From: Ectobius pallidus
Lineage: Eukaryota; Arthropoda; Insecta; Blattodea; Ectobiidae
NCBI GenBank assembly: GCA_964059195.1
Contig: CAXKWD010000005.1
Span: forward strand, 152,921,265 to 152,985,264
Reading direction: 5' to 3'
Length of the DNA stretch: 64,000 bases
The notes beneath the pieces were generated by a model. It did no database searches and was not told where the DNA came from. It saw nothing but the letters and a program-made list of their open reading frames with translations. Position 1 is the first letter of the stretch. Every line of letters begins with the position of its first letter. The translations under genes and the position numbers were made by a program. Of the stretch, positions 43,468 through 56,431 are shown piece by piece.

Positions 43468-44446
43468 ATAATAATAGCTTAATAACAATGATAATCATAG
43501 GTTAAAAACTTAAAATCCCGGGAAGTATCATAAAATACATACACATTCATAAAACAATATATGTTTGACCCACGCTGTTGTTTATTGTACAAACATGCAG
43601 AACAATACCCACTTCTTAATAAGGAGTTCAGCAGTAACCATTATCAAGTTATGCAGCCATAAGAAAGTTAATATTCTCTTTTATATTCCAGGCATAAAAT
43701 AATCACTCAGATAAACGAGTTGATAAAGGCTGACTGCATTATGAAGCGATAAGGAGGCATTGCAGAGCAGAATTCCACATGATTCCAAGGCGAGGAACTG
43801 GAAAAAGCCTAAATATTACTTGGTCAAAGTCCATGAAATACGTTACTGAACTGTGGAATACATTTCCCATAATATATTATAATGCTGATTTCTGAACTGA
43901 TGTAAGCGTAATTCACTTTATTTCCAGAATAAATCTTAACATACTCTGTCATTGGTGTGACGTATGCATAAGTTAGAATACAAAGAAGAGAGTAGGGTCT
44001 TTATTTTATTATGGGGAGGCTGAACATTTTTTTCACACAATAGAAAGTCCTTAGAATTTTAAAGAATAGTGACTACAGATAATCATTGTAAACAGATTTT
44101 TATCGAAATGAAAATTTTAACTATTGTGAATTTGTTCTTATTAGAGTTGCCTAGGCATGTACACTGTAATATTTCTGACTATACATCCATAAATGAAGTA
44201 CAGGATTATAACATGAGAAATAGGCTAATGCTGCTTTGAATTTTCCACAATTTAGACTTAGTAAATCAGTTAATTCTCATTTATGTTTAGGCCCTAAGAT
44301 TACAACAAGCTGCCTTATTTTGTAAAAAATCATAGCAAAAATAAATTTTCTAATACACTTACTAATTACCTAGTAAAAACCTATTCTATACTATAGAAGA
44401 GTTTTTAAAATCACCATCCTAGTGTAGTTTTATGTTGATGTTATGT
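43468..44446. other. Unassigned AT-rich sequence
   Basis: No gene recognised. Confidence 0.4.
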
Positions 44447-44454
44447 CTTATATC

Positions 44455-45241
44455 TAGGGGGCGGATTTCTATTACCTAAAAAATAGGATATATGTATGCA
44501 TTTATGACCTAAAAACATTAAAATATGACCAATGAATTTTAAAATATGGCTTTACCACTTATAGGCTACATTGTGTATATTTTTAAAAAGTTTCATTACA
44601 ATACATTTGATTAAAATATTGTGTTAATTATTTAAAATATCTGTAAGTTCTCAAAAAGTATCATTATAATGCACAATTTACAAAATATGATATGAAACTT
44701 CAAAAATTTCTTTAATATGCACACAAATATGCCAAAAATATGACCTAAATAAGCATATTCATACTAAATATGCTACAATAGTTGAAAATTTCCTAAATAT
44801 GCACTTATATGCATAGGCGTAACCAGGCCGACCATATGGGGGGGTTATAACATCCGGGAGAGGGGGGTCCGGGGGTCCTCCCCCGGAAAATTTTAAAAAT
44901 TTAGATGCAAAATAACGAGTTTTTCGCTTCCGGGGGTCTTCCCTCGGAAAATTTTAAAAATTAAGACGCAAAATAACGAGTTTTAAGCTTCCCACGCTTT
45001 ATACTTGTATTAAGTAATTTATGGGCAGACTTTAAAAAATTATACAATTTTCCTTTTTTTAATCAATGGGGGGGGGGGTTCAAACCCCCAAACCCCCCCC
45101 CCCCTCGGTACGCCTATGCTTATATGCACAATAAAAGCCGTTCCATTTTCACCACGATGCTTGGAATCGGGTTTAAATTAGTCGGAAACCTGAAATAATG
45201 CAAAGGGGAAAAATATGACATGTCATAGAAACCGCCCCCTA
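44455..45241. mobile_element. hAT-type MITE with CTTATATC duplication
   Basis: Inverted ends TAGGGGGCGGATTTCTAT and ATAGAAACCGCCCCCTA. CTTATATC flanks it perfectly (44447-44454, 45242-45249). The interior is rich in AATATGACC-like repeats. A second MITE is inserted at 44812. Confidence 0.93.
44812..45118. mobile_element. hAT-type MITE nested in hAT-type MITE
   Basis: Inverted ends CATAGGCGTAACC and GGTACGCCTATG. CTTATATG flanks it perfectly (44804-44811, 45119-45126). Inside are two tandem copies of a CCGGGGGTC...AAAATAACGAGTTTT unit. Confidence 0.92.
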
Positions 45242-45642
45242 CTTATATCTTAGGCCTATATGTCAATGCCTGTATTGTGCCAACTGACAAATAAATAACA
45301 AATAAATATCAGAGGAGATAAAACAAATTTCGATAAAGATTGAGTGAATCAGTGGGCTGATTTTAGACTCGTTCTTTTGTTATTGGTCCAAATCGAAAGA
45401 AAGACCTATAATTTATAGTCAGTTTCAACAGTAATTCTGTATAATAACAGTACATTCTTACTGGTGGGAGTTTACAGAACGCAAACATAAAGGTCTTGTG
45501 TATAATTATGTTCACTATGTATCTACGGTTGAACTAATGACCTCATAGTAATTAATATCTAAAACGTAGCTCGATAAGCAGTTGTAGAAGGGTCATGTGA
45601 ACCCATAACGTGGAACGTGACATTATTGTCGTATGGGATACG

Positions 45643-46112
45643 TTACAGTTGATATTCAGTATGCATGGATCTGGAATGGGAGGTGACAAGTAGGGCGCTA
45701 ACACAAATGAATACTTGAACATCGTGCTTGTCAAACTTGACAAAAATGACTTCGCTCCAGCGTTTCACCACTCTCCGCCTAATGGAACAGTTTATCTCGT
45801 AGTCGAAACTCTTGAGATCCAGTGTCGGATCTAGCTTGAGGCACAAAGGAACGCTAATATGTTGCCTGATATCTGACTGCATCTGTGCTTTTCAGAATAA
45901 CTTTTTTCTCCTTCATTCAAATCCGAGCATCCCAGTAGAAGTAAGTTAAGGTTATTAAACTTTTCACTGATATTGACGTACATATTCGTCATCGCAAAAA
46001 TTGCATAAAGGCCTAGAAATAAGCAAAACACAGCCCAACAAAAAAGAACTTTTTTGTTTGGTGTCTCAGATGTTTTGTCGGATTTTGTATATACTTCGTG
46101 TGCTTGTTCCAA
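45643..46112 (-). pseudogene. Possible membrane-protein gene remnant
   Basis: Two overlapping minus-strand frames (45831-46112, then 45643-45882) follow a good TATA box at 46144-46153. The first has a polar N-terminus and one clear membrane segment (VLFCWAVFCLFLGLYAIFAM). The second is basic with a hydrophobic stretch (VFICVSALLV). One base shift joins them. Neither starts with a usable ATG near the box. I do not recognise the family. Another minus-strand frame with a membrane segment (46636-46860) lies upstream. Confidence 0.3.
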
Positions 46113-46618
46113 ATATGTAAACAGTTTTTCTCTACCAGCTCTACTTTTATATAGATTTTATTCGTGAACTCTTAGTCCAGCGAAACAAAATCTCGCTTGA
46201 TAATATAGCTAGTGAAGGTTCTTGACCATACTTTGGACACGTAGGACGAAAACTGTACGAAGTACAGAAAAAAAAGCTGGATTATTTTTTGGCCCTCAAA
46301 TTGACAGCTCTTAAGTCATAAACGACCGTACAATATGTGATAATATTAACTTTTTGAAAGACCCCATGTTATATTGTTATTGTAATGTTATTGTAATGTT
46401 AGTGTGTTGCTTTTTTCTTCACATGATTTAGAAGATAAAAATAGGCATTGTTTTTTATTTATATCAAACGTAAAATGGGATAATATGCATAATGGTAATA
46501 TCATATCTTACAAAACTAAAGCTGATAGGGCAAAACTAATGGCACATTTGGCATCAGTGACCTAAATAAACCCGAGAATAAGTATAGATTCTAAGGCACC
46601 AAAATGGCTGTTGGTCTG
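46043..46618. repeat. Duplicated promoter-like segment, copy 1
   Basis: Matches 61497-62022 in the same orientation over about 530-575 bp, including the TATA box, GAACTCTTAGTC(C/T)AGCGAAAC and TATCAAACGTAAAATGGGAT. Copy 1 has about 50 extra bases near 46550. No terminal repeats or target duplications are obvious, so it could be a segmental duplication or part of an unknown repeat. Confidence 0.75.
46144..46153 (-). promoter_or_regulatory. TATA box, minus strand
   Basis: TATATAAAAG on the minus strand, followed downstream by AGAGCTGGTAGAG and CTGTTTACA. It is conserved in the second copy at 61598-61607. Confidence 0.45.
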
Positions 46619-46860
46619 TGTAATAGATTAATGCTTCATTTTAAAATATGAAGATATTTATCCACATATTGAAATTGTACATTATATGGATACTCTAGAT
46701 TAAAGCCACCACTGATGTAGAATATATTTAAAGAAAAACGTAGGAAGTAAAATGTCATGGAGAGAGTAACTCCAGCAATGACATACAGAAGGAGGATGGA
46801 GCTGCAGCTATACTTCTCATTAATTTGAAATTTCGATATGCCTCTGTAGGAAGTTCCCAA

Positions 46861-47411
46861 TGGATCTCGCTCTTTATAGCCCTGCCAAACTCTTGAAAAC
46901 TCTCTTCACTTTACTGAAATGTTAAAGGCTGCAAGAAAATGTGCGATATCTCACTTTTCGCAAGTTTGCGTCTGAATGAAATGTTTTCTGCGCATGCTCC
47001 TCCTAACTTTTACTGCTATCATAGCAGGCTTTGTATTTTACGAACCTCATATTTAAATGACGTAGCGGCCTATTATCGTAAAACTGAAAGCTAATATGAA
47101 AATCTAATTAATGCAGCACTCGTTTTACTCAGAACAATTTTTGGTGCCATGATAAGAGATGTTATGCAAGTCATATTGCATAAAACAAATTCTTCAATAA
47201 GGATGTAGTCTTTTAATTAATTATTTTTTAATTTGTATATTTTTCAAATGTAAACGTAGGCCTATTTTATGTTATTTTAATTTGTAATTTCATCCAAAGC
47301 GTTATGCCCCCTCCTGAAAGAAACAAATTGACAACAACTTCCTTGGTTTAGGTGATATCATGTTTAATAGGTGATGAGATTTTATTTTTAAAAAGTTTGT
47401 TAGATGAATTA
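46861..47411. other. Unassigned sequence
   Basis: No gene recognised. A minus-strand GCTATAAAGAGCG near 46870 could be a second TATA box. Confidence 0.35.
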
Positions 47412-47413
47412 TA

Positions 47414-47947
47414 CAGAGTGTTAATGAATAACACCGAAATATTTTACCTGAGAATAGGGGGGACATAGACAAGTAACTTGCATTAGGAGATTTTAGCTCT
47501 ATGACGTAAAATGTGTATGCAACAGGGCATTAAAACCATTACAATTTGTTACTCATAAGACAATAACTAAGCGAAATAGGGAAACATTTTCATTAAATTG
47601 ACTTCATGCCTTCTTAGTGATCGACAAAAACCATATTCTTAATCATTCATCAATAGATATTTCATAATTCAGTGTTTCCATAATCTGCAAAATTTATAAG
47701 CTACTCAATCACATGGCTTGCCGCCACTGCATTAGTTTTTTTTTTTTATTCATAACTCCAGTGTTAACAACGTAATTCCTTTGTTTTGCATTTTTTCAAA
47801 TGTTAGAAGTCAGTGGCAGCCATGCCTTGGGAGATCTTGTGCTGTAACAGGAAAAATTGAATCCATAGATAAAAATCTCCTGATTGATTGTCTATGTCCC
47901 CTCTATAAACAGGCACAATATTTCGGTGGTATTCATTAACATCCTTG
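47414..47947. mobile_element. TA-MITE family Y, copy 4
   Basis: Starts CAGAGTGTTAATGAATAACA after TA and ends near TATTCATTAACATCCTTG. The interior matches copies 1-3. Confidence 0.82.
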
Positions 47948-47979
47948 CATATCAAATTAAAGCTAATCTCCTGTAGAAT

Positions 47980-48280
47980 CTGTATCTGTATCTGGTACCC
48001 TATGATCCCCAGGTGGGGCGAAGGGGCCTCCAATGGAGGTTTCATTACCTATACTAATTTTGATATGCTTATTTTCCGAGAGAGGGTAGAGGGACAGGTG
48101 GTAAGCCCATCGCCTCGCAACCCCCCTCTGGAAACTAAGTATTTCTTGGACGTGAAAGGGCCGATAAATTTTGTCCAGAGGCTCTAATTTAGGCTTGGAG
48201 TTCTTTTACGTGCCGTAAATCTACGACACGGGACCCCCAGCTTAAAGTCCCTCCCGGAGGACTCCGTGCCCAGGATTTTT
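47980..48280 (-). mobile_element. SINE-like insertion, family 8
   Basis: TCCTGTAGAAT flanks it perfectly (47969-47979, 48281-48291). The left edge is a short (CTGTAT)n repeat, the likely 3' tail on the minus strand. It has conserved-looking blocks such as TTTTACGTGCCGTAAATCTA. I cannot show a clear tRNA head. Confidence 0.65.
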
Positions 48281-48291
48281 TCCTGTAGAAT

Positions 48292-49082
48292 ACATGTACA
48301 AAATTGTATTACAATCAGTCCAGACAAAGTTGGATTATTCAAGATTACGTAAAAAGAGATTTCACTAATGTATAAGCCCTTTTAAGTTGACTAAAAGTTA
48401 CAGTATCTCATGGATTTAGTTTAACACGCGAATCACTTCTTTAACTGTCTTTAAATGTCTCCAACTGTTACTTGAACAAAATTTAAAGTAGTACAAAGAG
48501 TCACACAGAGTTTAAAGTTAATTTAAAATTTAATCAGCTACCCAGCGTCCAACGACTTCAACGTTTACATTTACAATTAATTGACCTGACAGATTAAATC
48601 ACACGTCAGTGTTGTTCTTCTTAACCACATCCTATTGCGCGAAACTTGTCCTTCGCAGTTGAGAAGGACAACGTGACTATTGTAAATGTTTGGCAGAACG
48701 GGGTACATGAAAAATAAAAAAAACATTGACTGTTATCTACTCATAACAAAGTATAGGTCATCTAACACAGCGGTTCTCAAATTATTTTATACACTGTACC
48801 CCCTACGTCTTGCTAAATGTTAGCAATCTCCTTGTGTTTGCATGTCCTTAAAGAATAGTTGTAAATTGTCTCCCGGCGATTTTTATGTTTTATTTTATAA
48901 GTTACAATTACACTTACAATAAAACCTGTGAAGGTCTCCACCTTGACCAAGTATTTTGACCACCTGTCTTTGCTGACTGAATTTTCATGGAATCGGAAAA
49001 TTCCCCCCTTTTTTTTTGGGCTTTGTAAGTTAACCACTTATGTAACTTGTATGTTGACCAATGTCAGACGAGATTTTTAGAA
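48292..49082. other. Unassigned; lone hAT-type left end
   Basis: CAGCGGTTCTCAAATT at 48771 looks like a hAT left end followed by GTACCCCC. No matching right end is found. Confidence 0.4.
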
Positions 49083-49090
49083 CTTTTAAC

Positions 49091-49522
49091 TAGGGATGGG
49101 TCGATACCAGATTTTATCGATACTCGATACTCGATACCGATACATGATTTTTTCCTCGATACTCGATACTTCGATACTAGATACCTTCAACATTTCCAGT
49201 TTCAATAAATAGGTACATTTAAAATTAAAATTTGAGAGAAGTGTAATACCAACTAAATTATTTAAGTCTGCTTTTTAATGAGACAAAATTTAATATCATC
49301 AGTAGCCTATAATTGTTTTTAAACTCTACATTAAAACTAAAATTAGTTTTTTAAACAGTCCACTTACAGGTTTTTGTTAAAAAAATACTAGCATTCTCAC
49401 ATAATTGCATAATTGCAGAATTGCAAAAGTATCGAGCGAGTTTTCTGAAGTATCGTTCGATGCCGATACCATGCAACTATCGAGAGTATCGAGGTATCGA
49501 AAGTATCGAGGACCCATCCCTA
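49091..49522. mobile_element. hAT-type MITE with CTTTTAAC duplication
   Basis: Inverted ends TAGGGATGGGTC and GACCCATCCCTA, with many TCGATAC repeats inside both arms. CTTTTAAC flanks it perfectly (49083-49090, 49523-49530). Confidence 0.93.
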
Positions 49523-49530
49523 CTTTTAAC

Positions 49531-51341
49531 CCATAAAATTTACCATAATAATAATATTAATGATATGTTAAAAAACGGCTGGACTACCCAACTGAACAAA
49601 TCTATTCCGAATTTAATGTATTTAGCACCGACCAAATCTATAGATACTCCTTGTTCAAATTCTACAATAAAAATAAAACAAAATTCCTAGCTGTTCCACA
49701 TGAACACAGCACTAGACGAAATAAAACTAGTAGGGCCTACATTAGTAGAACCCAAATGATTCACTTCTGCTGGTCTATCACATAGCTCTAGTTTCGGTCC
49801 TCGTTTGTATAATTCTAAAATCACATTACATCCAGTTTTAGCTAAATGTAGTTATGGAGTCTTTAAATCTGAAATTTAAAAACTCATATAACTTAGATTT
49901 TCATCCCTTTTAAAATAGCCTTTTCGTTTGGTATCCACTATTATCATGATTATTTATTTTTCATTATTATAATTAGTCTATATTTGTATCAATTGAGTCA
50001 TGCCTTTACTCTCAGATTTTGTCTTTTCCCCTAGTACTATTTTACAATATTTTGTCTATTTAGTTTTAAGGTAATTTAAGGTTAAGGTTATATTTCAATA
50101 AAGTGTAACATGTATAGTGGAGGCTAGACCTATGTAGACAGTCGGGACGCTTTGAGGATTAAGCCATTGTCTGGCACTTAAGGAGTGGTATATGGTACTG
50201 ACTGAAGGCACTCGTCTGGTGCCCACGTGGAGTCATAGCTTAATGTCAAAAATTCAGAAATGAGCATTGATTGGTTGCACACGAAATTCTATTGGCTGTC
50301 AGGCAAGTTCAACGCCAAGAAAACATGCTGAAAATCCAGAATATACAACTCTATTGTTCAAGACACCCTCATTTCAAGTTATTTACTGCGGATTATAAGG
50401 GTCTGTCGGCATTGCCTTGAAGAAAGTTGTATATGTAGAAGTTGCCTCCACTAAGCATGGAACTGCCCCCGTGCATGGACTCCTGCTCTTCCGGGGTTTC
50501 AGGATCTTACATAACATTATCTACGTATTTATGTAATTTAAAAAAAAAAAATTCGTAAAATTAAAAAAAATTGTAATGATATCAATCGCAGTATTAATAA
50601 TAAAGAAAATGATAGGCTTAAAATATATAGATTACTATATTCTCTTGAATAAATCAGAATCGAGAAATATGAAAAGTAGGCTATTTAGATATTGTACTAA
50701 GTAGACCCACACAAATATCCTAACAAAATAGCAATAAGTGGACCTAATACATTGTATTGACTTTGTTTAATTTGCCCCATCTTTTATCTTGACGTACGAA
50801 ATATAGGTCTAAGTATATCGAATAATCGAAGCGATGATTTATTAATTTAATATGTGTGATGCTTAAAGAGAATATTATATAACAAATTCTGTAAGAATCA
50901 CCCTAGTTGTACATTAATTTTAGAATGGTACGAGTACAACCGATTTCTTTCGCGAACCAAAAAACCTCAATTGTACAAATCTTAACACTTAAATGCGAGA
51001 AAGTGTGTGAAACATATTTTGCACTGCTCATCTAAAATTTTAATCAAACTGAATTGAATTTTATAACTATCAAACATTTAAAGATTAAATTCCGCCGATA
51101 TATAAACAAAAACTAAGCAATCATGTCATGAGCCACTTCAATTTACGAATCTGTTGCAAAATATAAAAATGTAACTTTGGTGTTTTTTTTTTTGTTAACT
51201 TTTAGATGTTTAAATATTCCAAAACGTAATGTACTAACTAAGCTCCGGGCCTCAAGGCCTATTTATAATTCTCCATTTTTGACCTAAAATGTATCGATTA
51301 CAGTTATTGGGATGCAATACACTATTATTGTGAAAAACAAC
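49531..51341. other. Unassigned sequence
   Basis: No gene recognised in 1.8 kb. A 12-bp block CTCGTCTGGTGC with GTGGAGTCA near 50210 has no partner here. Confidence 0.4.
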
Positions 51342-51350
51342 ATGAAGATA

Positions 51351-51905
51351 GAATAGTTCAAAGAATGAAACAACCAATTCAGTTAAATTTCGCGTTAACA
51401 GCTGTGATTACTGGACATGGGTTAACCAAATCATACTTATACCGACTAGGTATAATACAGGACCCTATTTGTATCTGCCTTAAAGAGGATCAAACAGCAG
51501 AACATTTGATTTATAGATGTGACAAACTTAAACCACAAAGAGACAAAATGATAAAAGAAATTGAATCTAAACGTGCTAAATGGCCAGTGAGTAAGGTGCA
51601 GCTAATCTCAAATCATTTGAGAGTCTTTAAAACATTTATACAGAGCATCGACTTTGGCGAACTAAAATAATATAAGCTATAAGTAACATTATGAAGACAT
51701 TGTTAAGTAATATTGATAAGTGTTAAGTGAAGTGATAATCTAAAAAGTATCTATAGGGAATAAGTTAACAATAAGTTTGTAAGACAATGTGCAAATAAGC
51801 ACAAACTAAATTGAAATATGTAAAGTATGGCATGTAGTACTGCGTACTGCAATGGGGCATGCCAGCTAAAGCCAAGAAGAAGAAGAAAAAAAAAAAAGAA
51901 AAAAA
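51351..51905 (+). mobile_element. 5'-truncated LINE with target duplication
   Basis: Short LINE copy with the ORF2 end (51365-51670), a 3' untranslated region of about 190 bp and an (AAG)n/poly-A tail. ATGAAGATA flanks it (51342-51350, 51906-51914). Confidence 0.8.
51365..51670 (+). pseudogene. LINE ORF2 C-terminus
   Basis: About 101 residues with a C-x-C...H....C motif (CICLKEDQTAEHLIYRC), as in jockey/I-type LINE C-termini. It starts near VITGHGLTKSYLYRLGI and ends SIDFGELK-stop. The frame is intact but lacks the whole catalytic part. Confidence 0.75.
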
Positions 51906-51914
51906 ATGAAGATA

Positions 51915-53287
51915 AATTATTTCATGGCCGTTAACGGTTGAGTTGTAATTCAAGTGTATTCGATTACTCCACCAATATACTATTAAGTAAATTATAGGTT
52001 TAATAATTCCAGATACTTGCTGAAAACGAAATATAAACCACATTAGCCTATTTCGTACTCAGCAAGGATCTAGAATCATAAATCCTATAGGCCTTATTAA
52101 TGTAGTTAATAATATTTTGTCAGAGTAATCTAATTGAATTAACCGTGAAAATATAAACAACTGAATTGATGTTTACTTTCGTGCTCTAATGAATTTTGCG
52201 ATTTCCAGAATCTTTATATACTAAAAAAAAAAATAATTTATGCACACGTGAATTATTGTAGCCTAGCTACTGATCCAGAGTTTTTTTTTTTTAAGTTCTT
52301 CATAATGAGGCACATCCTTTTGCAATATGAACAGTTGGGTAATCTGAGATTGCTACGGCAAGCTGGTAGAAAACTTTTGATGTTGTGGATGCTGGTAACA
52401 CGAATATATCCTTACATTAATTACACTGATTAACCACATCGGTAGGGTACTGTTCATTTTCATAAAGAAGTCCCTTGTCCTCTCTTTTATTTGAGAAGTA
52501 TAAGCAAGTCTATGATATCCATTCCAATCCCGAGATGGGATTTTTTAATGTTCTTTCTAAGGGAATGTGATGTTACACTGTCGTACTTAGTTACATTATT
52601 TATTTTTTACATCCATATTCCCTCTTTGCATGGCAATGACAATGAGGTATTTGAAGACTCCACCTAAGGCAGAGCCTAATGTAGTAAGGCCAACACATTT
52701 TTAAGTACCAATGGGGGTTTGTTATCCCATTTTACATGGTAAACTTTCTTCTTTCTAGGGACAAACATAAGAACTGTTTGTTTTATACACATGGATAAAT
52801 TGAAGAGAAATTGGCTTGGTATGGCTTGCCTGTTAATTTTACATTTTTTCTTCATTTGCAGTTTTTTTCAGTACTAGACTAGCCTACATCAGTAGAACAG
52901 ATTAAAATGTTATCACATTCTATTATTTGAATCTGCCTTTGTAAATTAAGAAAAGAGTCTTTTTTAATAAATCGGTTGCCAAAATATGATTTCTAGATTT
53001 CTAGGGAATAAATTAGCCTATATTGACATATTTTGAAACGTAGCCTACAATTTATGCGGAAGCCGAAACAGGTTAAAGAAGAGTAATATTGAAATTTCTT
53101 CCATGTCATAGGCCTAACTTCAAACTTTTTGTTGAAGACAGATTTTAAATACATGTAGGCAAATATTTGTTAGATGTAGGTTACATTTTGACATATGTTT
53201 TACTTTTTCAAAATTTCGCTATAACTGGCAGAAAAAGTGAATTTTTTTCGCTATCGAAGCATTAGCTTTCGCTATTACATTTCAATG
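51915..53287. other. Unassigned AT-rich sequence
   Basis: No gene recognised. Confidence 0.4.
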
Positions 53288-53289
53288 CC

Positions 53290-53545
53290 AAAGTCGCCCC
53301 CATGGCTGAGTGGTTATTCCGCTCGCATTCCACCGCTGGGACCTGGGATCGAATCTCGGTGGATCCATGTGGAATTTGTGGTGGACAAAATGGGGTCGGG
53401 CAGGAATTCTCGGGGTGCTCCTGTTTCCCCTGACATGTATCATTCCACATTTGCTCCGTTCTTCATAACACGACCGTATGGTTGCAATAAAGGATCGTTT
53501 CAATTGCAGGTGGCTTTGATTTTTTTAGTCATAACTTTGAAATAA
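53290..53545 (+). mobile_element. tRNA-derived SINE, family 6
   Basis: Head with A box TGGCTGAGTGGTTATTCC and B box GGGATCGAATCTC, like a serine or leucine tRNA. The body runs to about 53500. I cannot define the right edge or a target duplication. Confidence 0.65.
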
Positions 53546-54754
53546 AAGGATCGCGATGTTCTCAAAATATCGCATGGAATTACCGGTCGCCTTGATTATG
53601 TGAGCTCACCCTGGTCGATTCGTTTGTTTAAAACCTAATATCAAGGCATGCAGACATCTGAAATGTTCAACATAGACGGAAGAGGGATAACGAATGTGGG
53701 CATAAGTGGGCGAACATTGATCGATTTGGACGGAACTCACTGTGGAACTCACTGGGTTTTCTGAGGTCGTTTTTCCCAAGCTGCGCTTTCTAATCGTGGA
53801 ATTCACTTCAAAGCCGGAATTTTAGCTGTTTCATTGTAGTTATTAATAGTTTAGTTTATGAATGATTCGCATGTAAGTGTTAATAACTATGTTTAAATTA
53901 TTATACTCTTAATATTTTATTTTTAAATTAATTTGATGTTGTAATTTGTATTATTATTAAATTATTGTAATAAATTTAAAAAAAAAAACTATTGTGGGCG
54001 AAGCCGAAGGCACCTGCTGGTAACAAGTATCTTAAATATGATCAAATATCTAAGGTTTGACCAAAAGTTGACCATGTTCTGCGGTATAGAAATGTGGTAG
54101 TGTAATATAGGCCTTAGTAAACTGTAGTCAGAACTGTATACTGGGATCCTCACCGCAATCATATTAAGTGAACAGCACACACGGCTGTGAGATATTATTG
54201 TTGGGCTTCAATTTGAAGTTTGCCCACGGGATATTCATTAAATGAAGTATCTTCTCTTTGTGAGCGTGTCCGTTGGTTTCTGATACACAATAAAGATAAA
54301 GGGCGGATTGTAAAAAGGAACACAATTTCATAGTCGGCTTAGTAAAAACACTGTACAAGGTTTCGAGAGAAATGCTTGCCTTAACAAAAGCGACGCGCTG
54401 GCCGCATTGGACACAGTAAATTTGTATTTTTCTTTTCTTCTCAGGCGTTAGCTAGCGTAGTAAATGTGCTGAAGAGGATGAATCCAACTTTCCAGCAGCG
54501 TATGGTAAAACGATATAAAAACAGGAACCTAAACTAGTCTTTATTTTTAAGCTTCTGCATTAAGAAGTTTTTATATTTTCAGAATCGATTTGAAATGCTG
54601 AGCTGTTAACCTTTTCGTCTTGCATCTGCCATTTGATCTATTATACATGGATTTCGGTCATTAGCGAAACTGCTTTCTATTTTGCGCTTGGTATTAGAAC
54701 TTCTTTTTCTTCTTTACCTGAATTCCACCTATCCCCTTGTATGTTCTTTTATGA
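53546..54754. other. Unassigned; possible Helitron 3' remnant
   Basis: GTGGGCGAAGCCGAAGGCAC followed by CTGCTGG near 53995 resembles a decayed Helitron-type hairpin end. Otherwise nothing recognised. Confidence 0.25.
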
Positions 54755-55135
54755 GGTCCACACCGCCCGTGCCTTTAGGTCGGCGACCTATCGCGGGAGA
54801 GAATTTCTATGGATCACATAATATTTTTTGACCAGACAAGGACATGAAGGGCCTCCCGGATGAGTGATCAGCCTGGCACTCCGGAGGTAAGGGAGGGCAC
54901 AAAAAGCCCAATGCCAGGCCCACCTCCGAGACAAAACAAACTCATGGGATGAGACATTTCAAGATCGCTCACACACTCTGGACAATGCGCGGATGGGATG
55001 GATAATGACAGCTAGATGTAATCTAGGGACCACAAGTGTCTAAAGTTACCCGACATTCATATTCATCTTACAGTGAGGAAAACCCCCATCTAAGCAACTT
55101 GTCTAGACCAGGAATCAAACCAGGGAAGGTTTGAC
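54755..55135 (-). mobile_element. SINE family 1, diverged copy
   Basis: GTCGGCGACCTATCGCGGGA, GACCAGACAAGGACATG, GATGAGTGATCAGCC and ACCAGGAATCAAACCAGGG follow the family order. An insertion of about 40 bp near 54870 is private to this copy, and the head is partly lost. Confidence 0.8.
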
Positions 55136-55257
55136 AGACTTGGTTAAAGTTGTATAGGTCTAGGCTAATAGATGAAAGTGAACAGCTTCTGATGTTCGTC
55201 AAGGACACTCTGACTGGGAACTGATTGCAATTTAAAGGAATGCCAAAAATGACTGTA

Positions 55258-55340
55258 CAGTAGAGTCCCACTAATCCGGACTAGATGGGACCTCATCCTG
55301 TCGGGATCACCGAAAATCCGGATTAAACGGAATTTGCCAT
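55258..55340 (+). mobile_element. pogo/Tigger-type left end
   Basis: CAGTAGAGTCCCACTAATCC after TA, then another TAATCCGGA-like block (AATCCGGATTAAACGG). The right end is not found. Confidence 0.5.
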
Positions 55341-55700
55341 TCACGACATGACTTAACACTATCAATACCATCCCAACTCATAACTCTTTACTCTTCATTC
55401 ACCAATCACAATTTCCATAATCCGATAATGGAACTCAATGCTCATAAATGTCAGGGACTGTCAAAATTTCAGTTAATTCAAAGAAATAACAGGATAACTA
55501 AATAACTTTGCACAGGTCTTGGAGAAATGAATGCGGATTCTGTCAATGCAGCCATGTACTAAGAGACTTAAGAAAATACCTAGAGCTGTAATTAGGATAG
55601 AGATAGCCTGATCTCAAATCTCGCAGGATGTAGTCGTAGCCTATTTGTAAATCAGAACTAAACTTAAAATCCAATAGACTATGGCAAACATAATTAAAGT

Positions 55701-56431
55701 CATGGGCGTACGGTGGGGGAAATATCCTCCCGAAATATCTGCAATTTTTAGGATTATAACATCATGTTCAAAGATTTAAAAAAAAATAATAGCATTGGTT
55801 TGGTTATTTTGTTATACTTTCTTGCATAACACAGCATTATTTAAAAAATCTTGTGAATTTCAATTTCTCATTAATCATTATATTATAGTCTCGTAATGTA
55901 CATACGAGACATACTTAATCATGCACATACTTAATCTCAATGAGCAAATGATCTGAAATAACTTCTAAACTTCTACTGTACAGGAAAGCATAGGCCTATT
56001 GTTATTAAAGAACATTTATTAATACTGGTGTTTTTTTTATTATAAATGTCTTATAACAGTGATGCGTTACTGATAAACAAAATTTCCTTCGGAATTTCTC
56101 ATAAATGATTCGATAACCTGGATATCGGTGGATGGTGTGATCGGTTGGATCTCAGGAGTCCAGTGAATATCAGCTTTCAATATGTAAAACCAAATTTTCT
56201 GGAATGGACTTAGCTCCAAAAACCAGCACCAGTAGTTAAGAAATGGACAGATACCTAAAGAAAACAGTTTGAAATACTGTGCTGCATAACTAACATATTG
56301 TTTGTAGTGTACTAATAATCACTATACAACTGTTAAAAATAGTATATTAATTTAAAATGTGCGAAAGGACATGGAGCTGAAACAGCGTAATATTCAACCC
56401 CCTCCAAACAGAATACCACCGTACGCCCATG
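55701..56431. mobile_element. hAT-type MITE with ATTAAAGT duplication
   Basis: Inverted ends CATGGGCGTACGGTGG and CCACCGTACGCCCATG. ATTAAAGT flanks it perfectly (55693-55700, 56432-56439). It is of the same end type as 44812 and 30648. No transposase. Confidence 0.93.
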
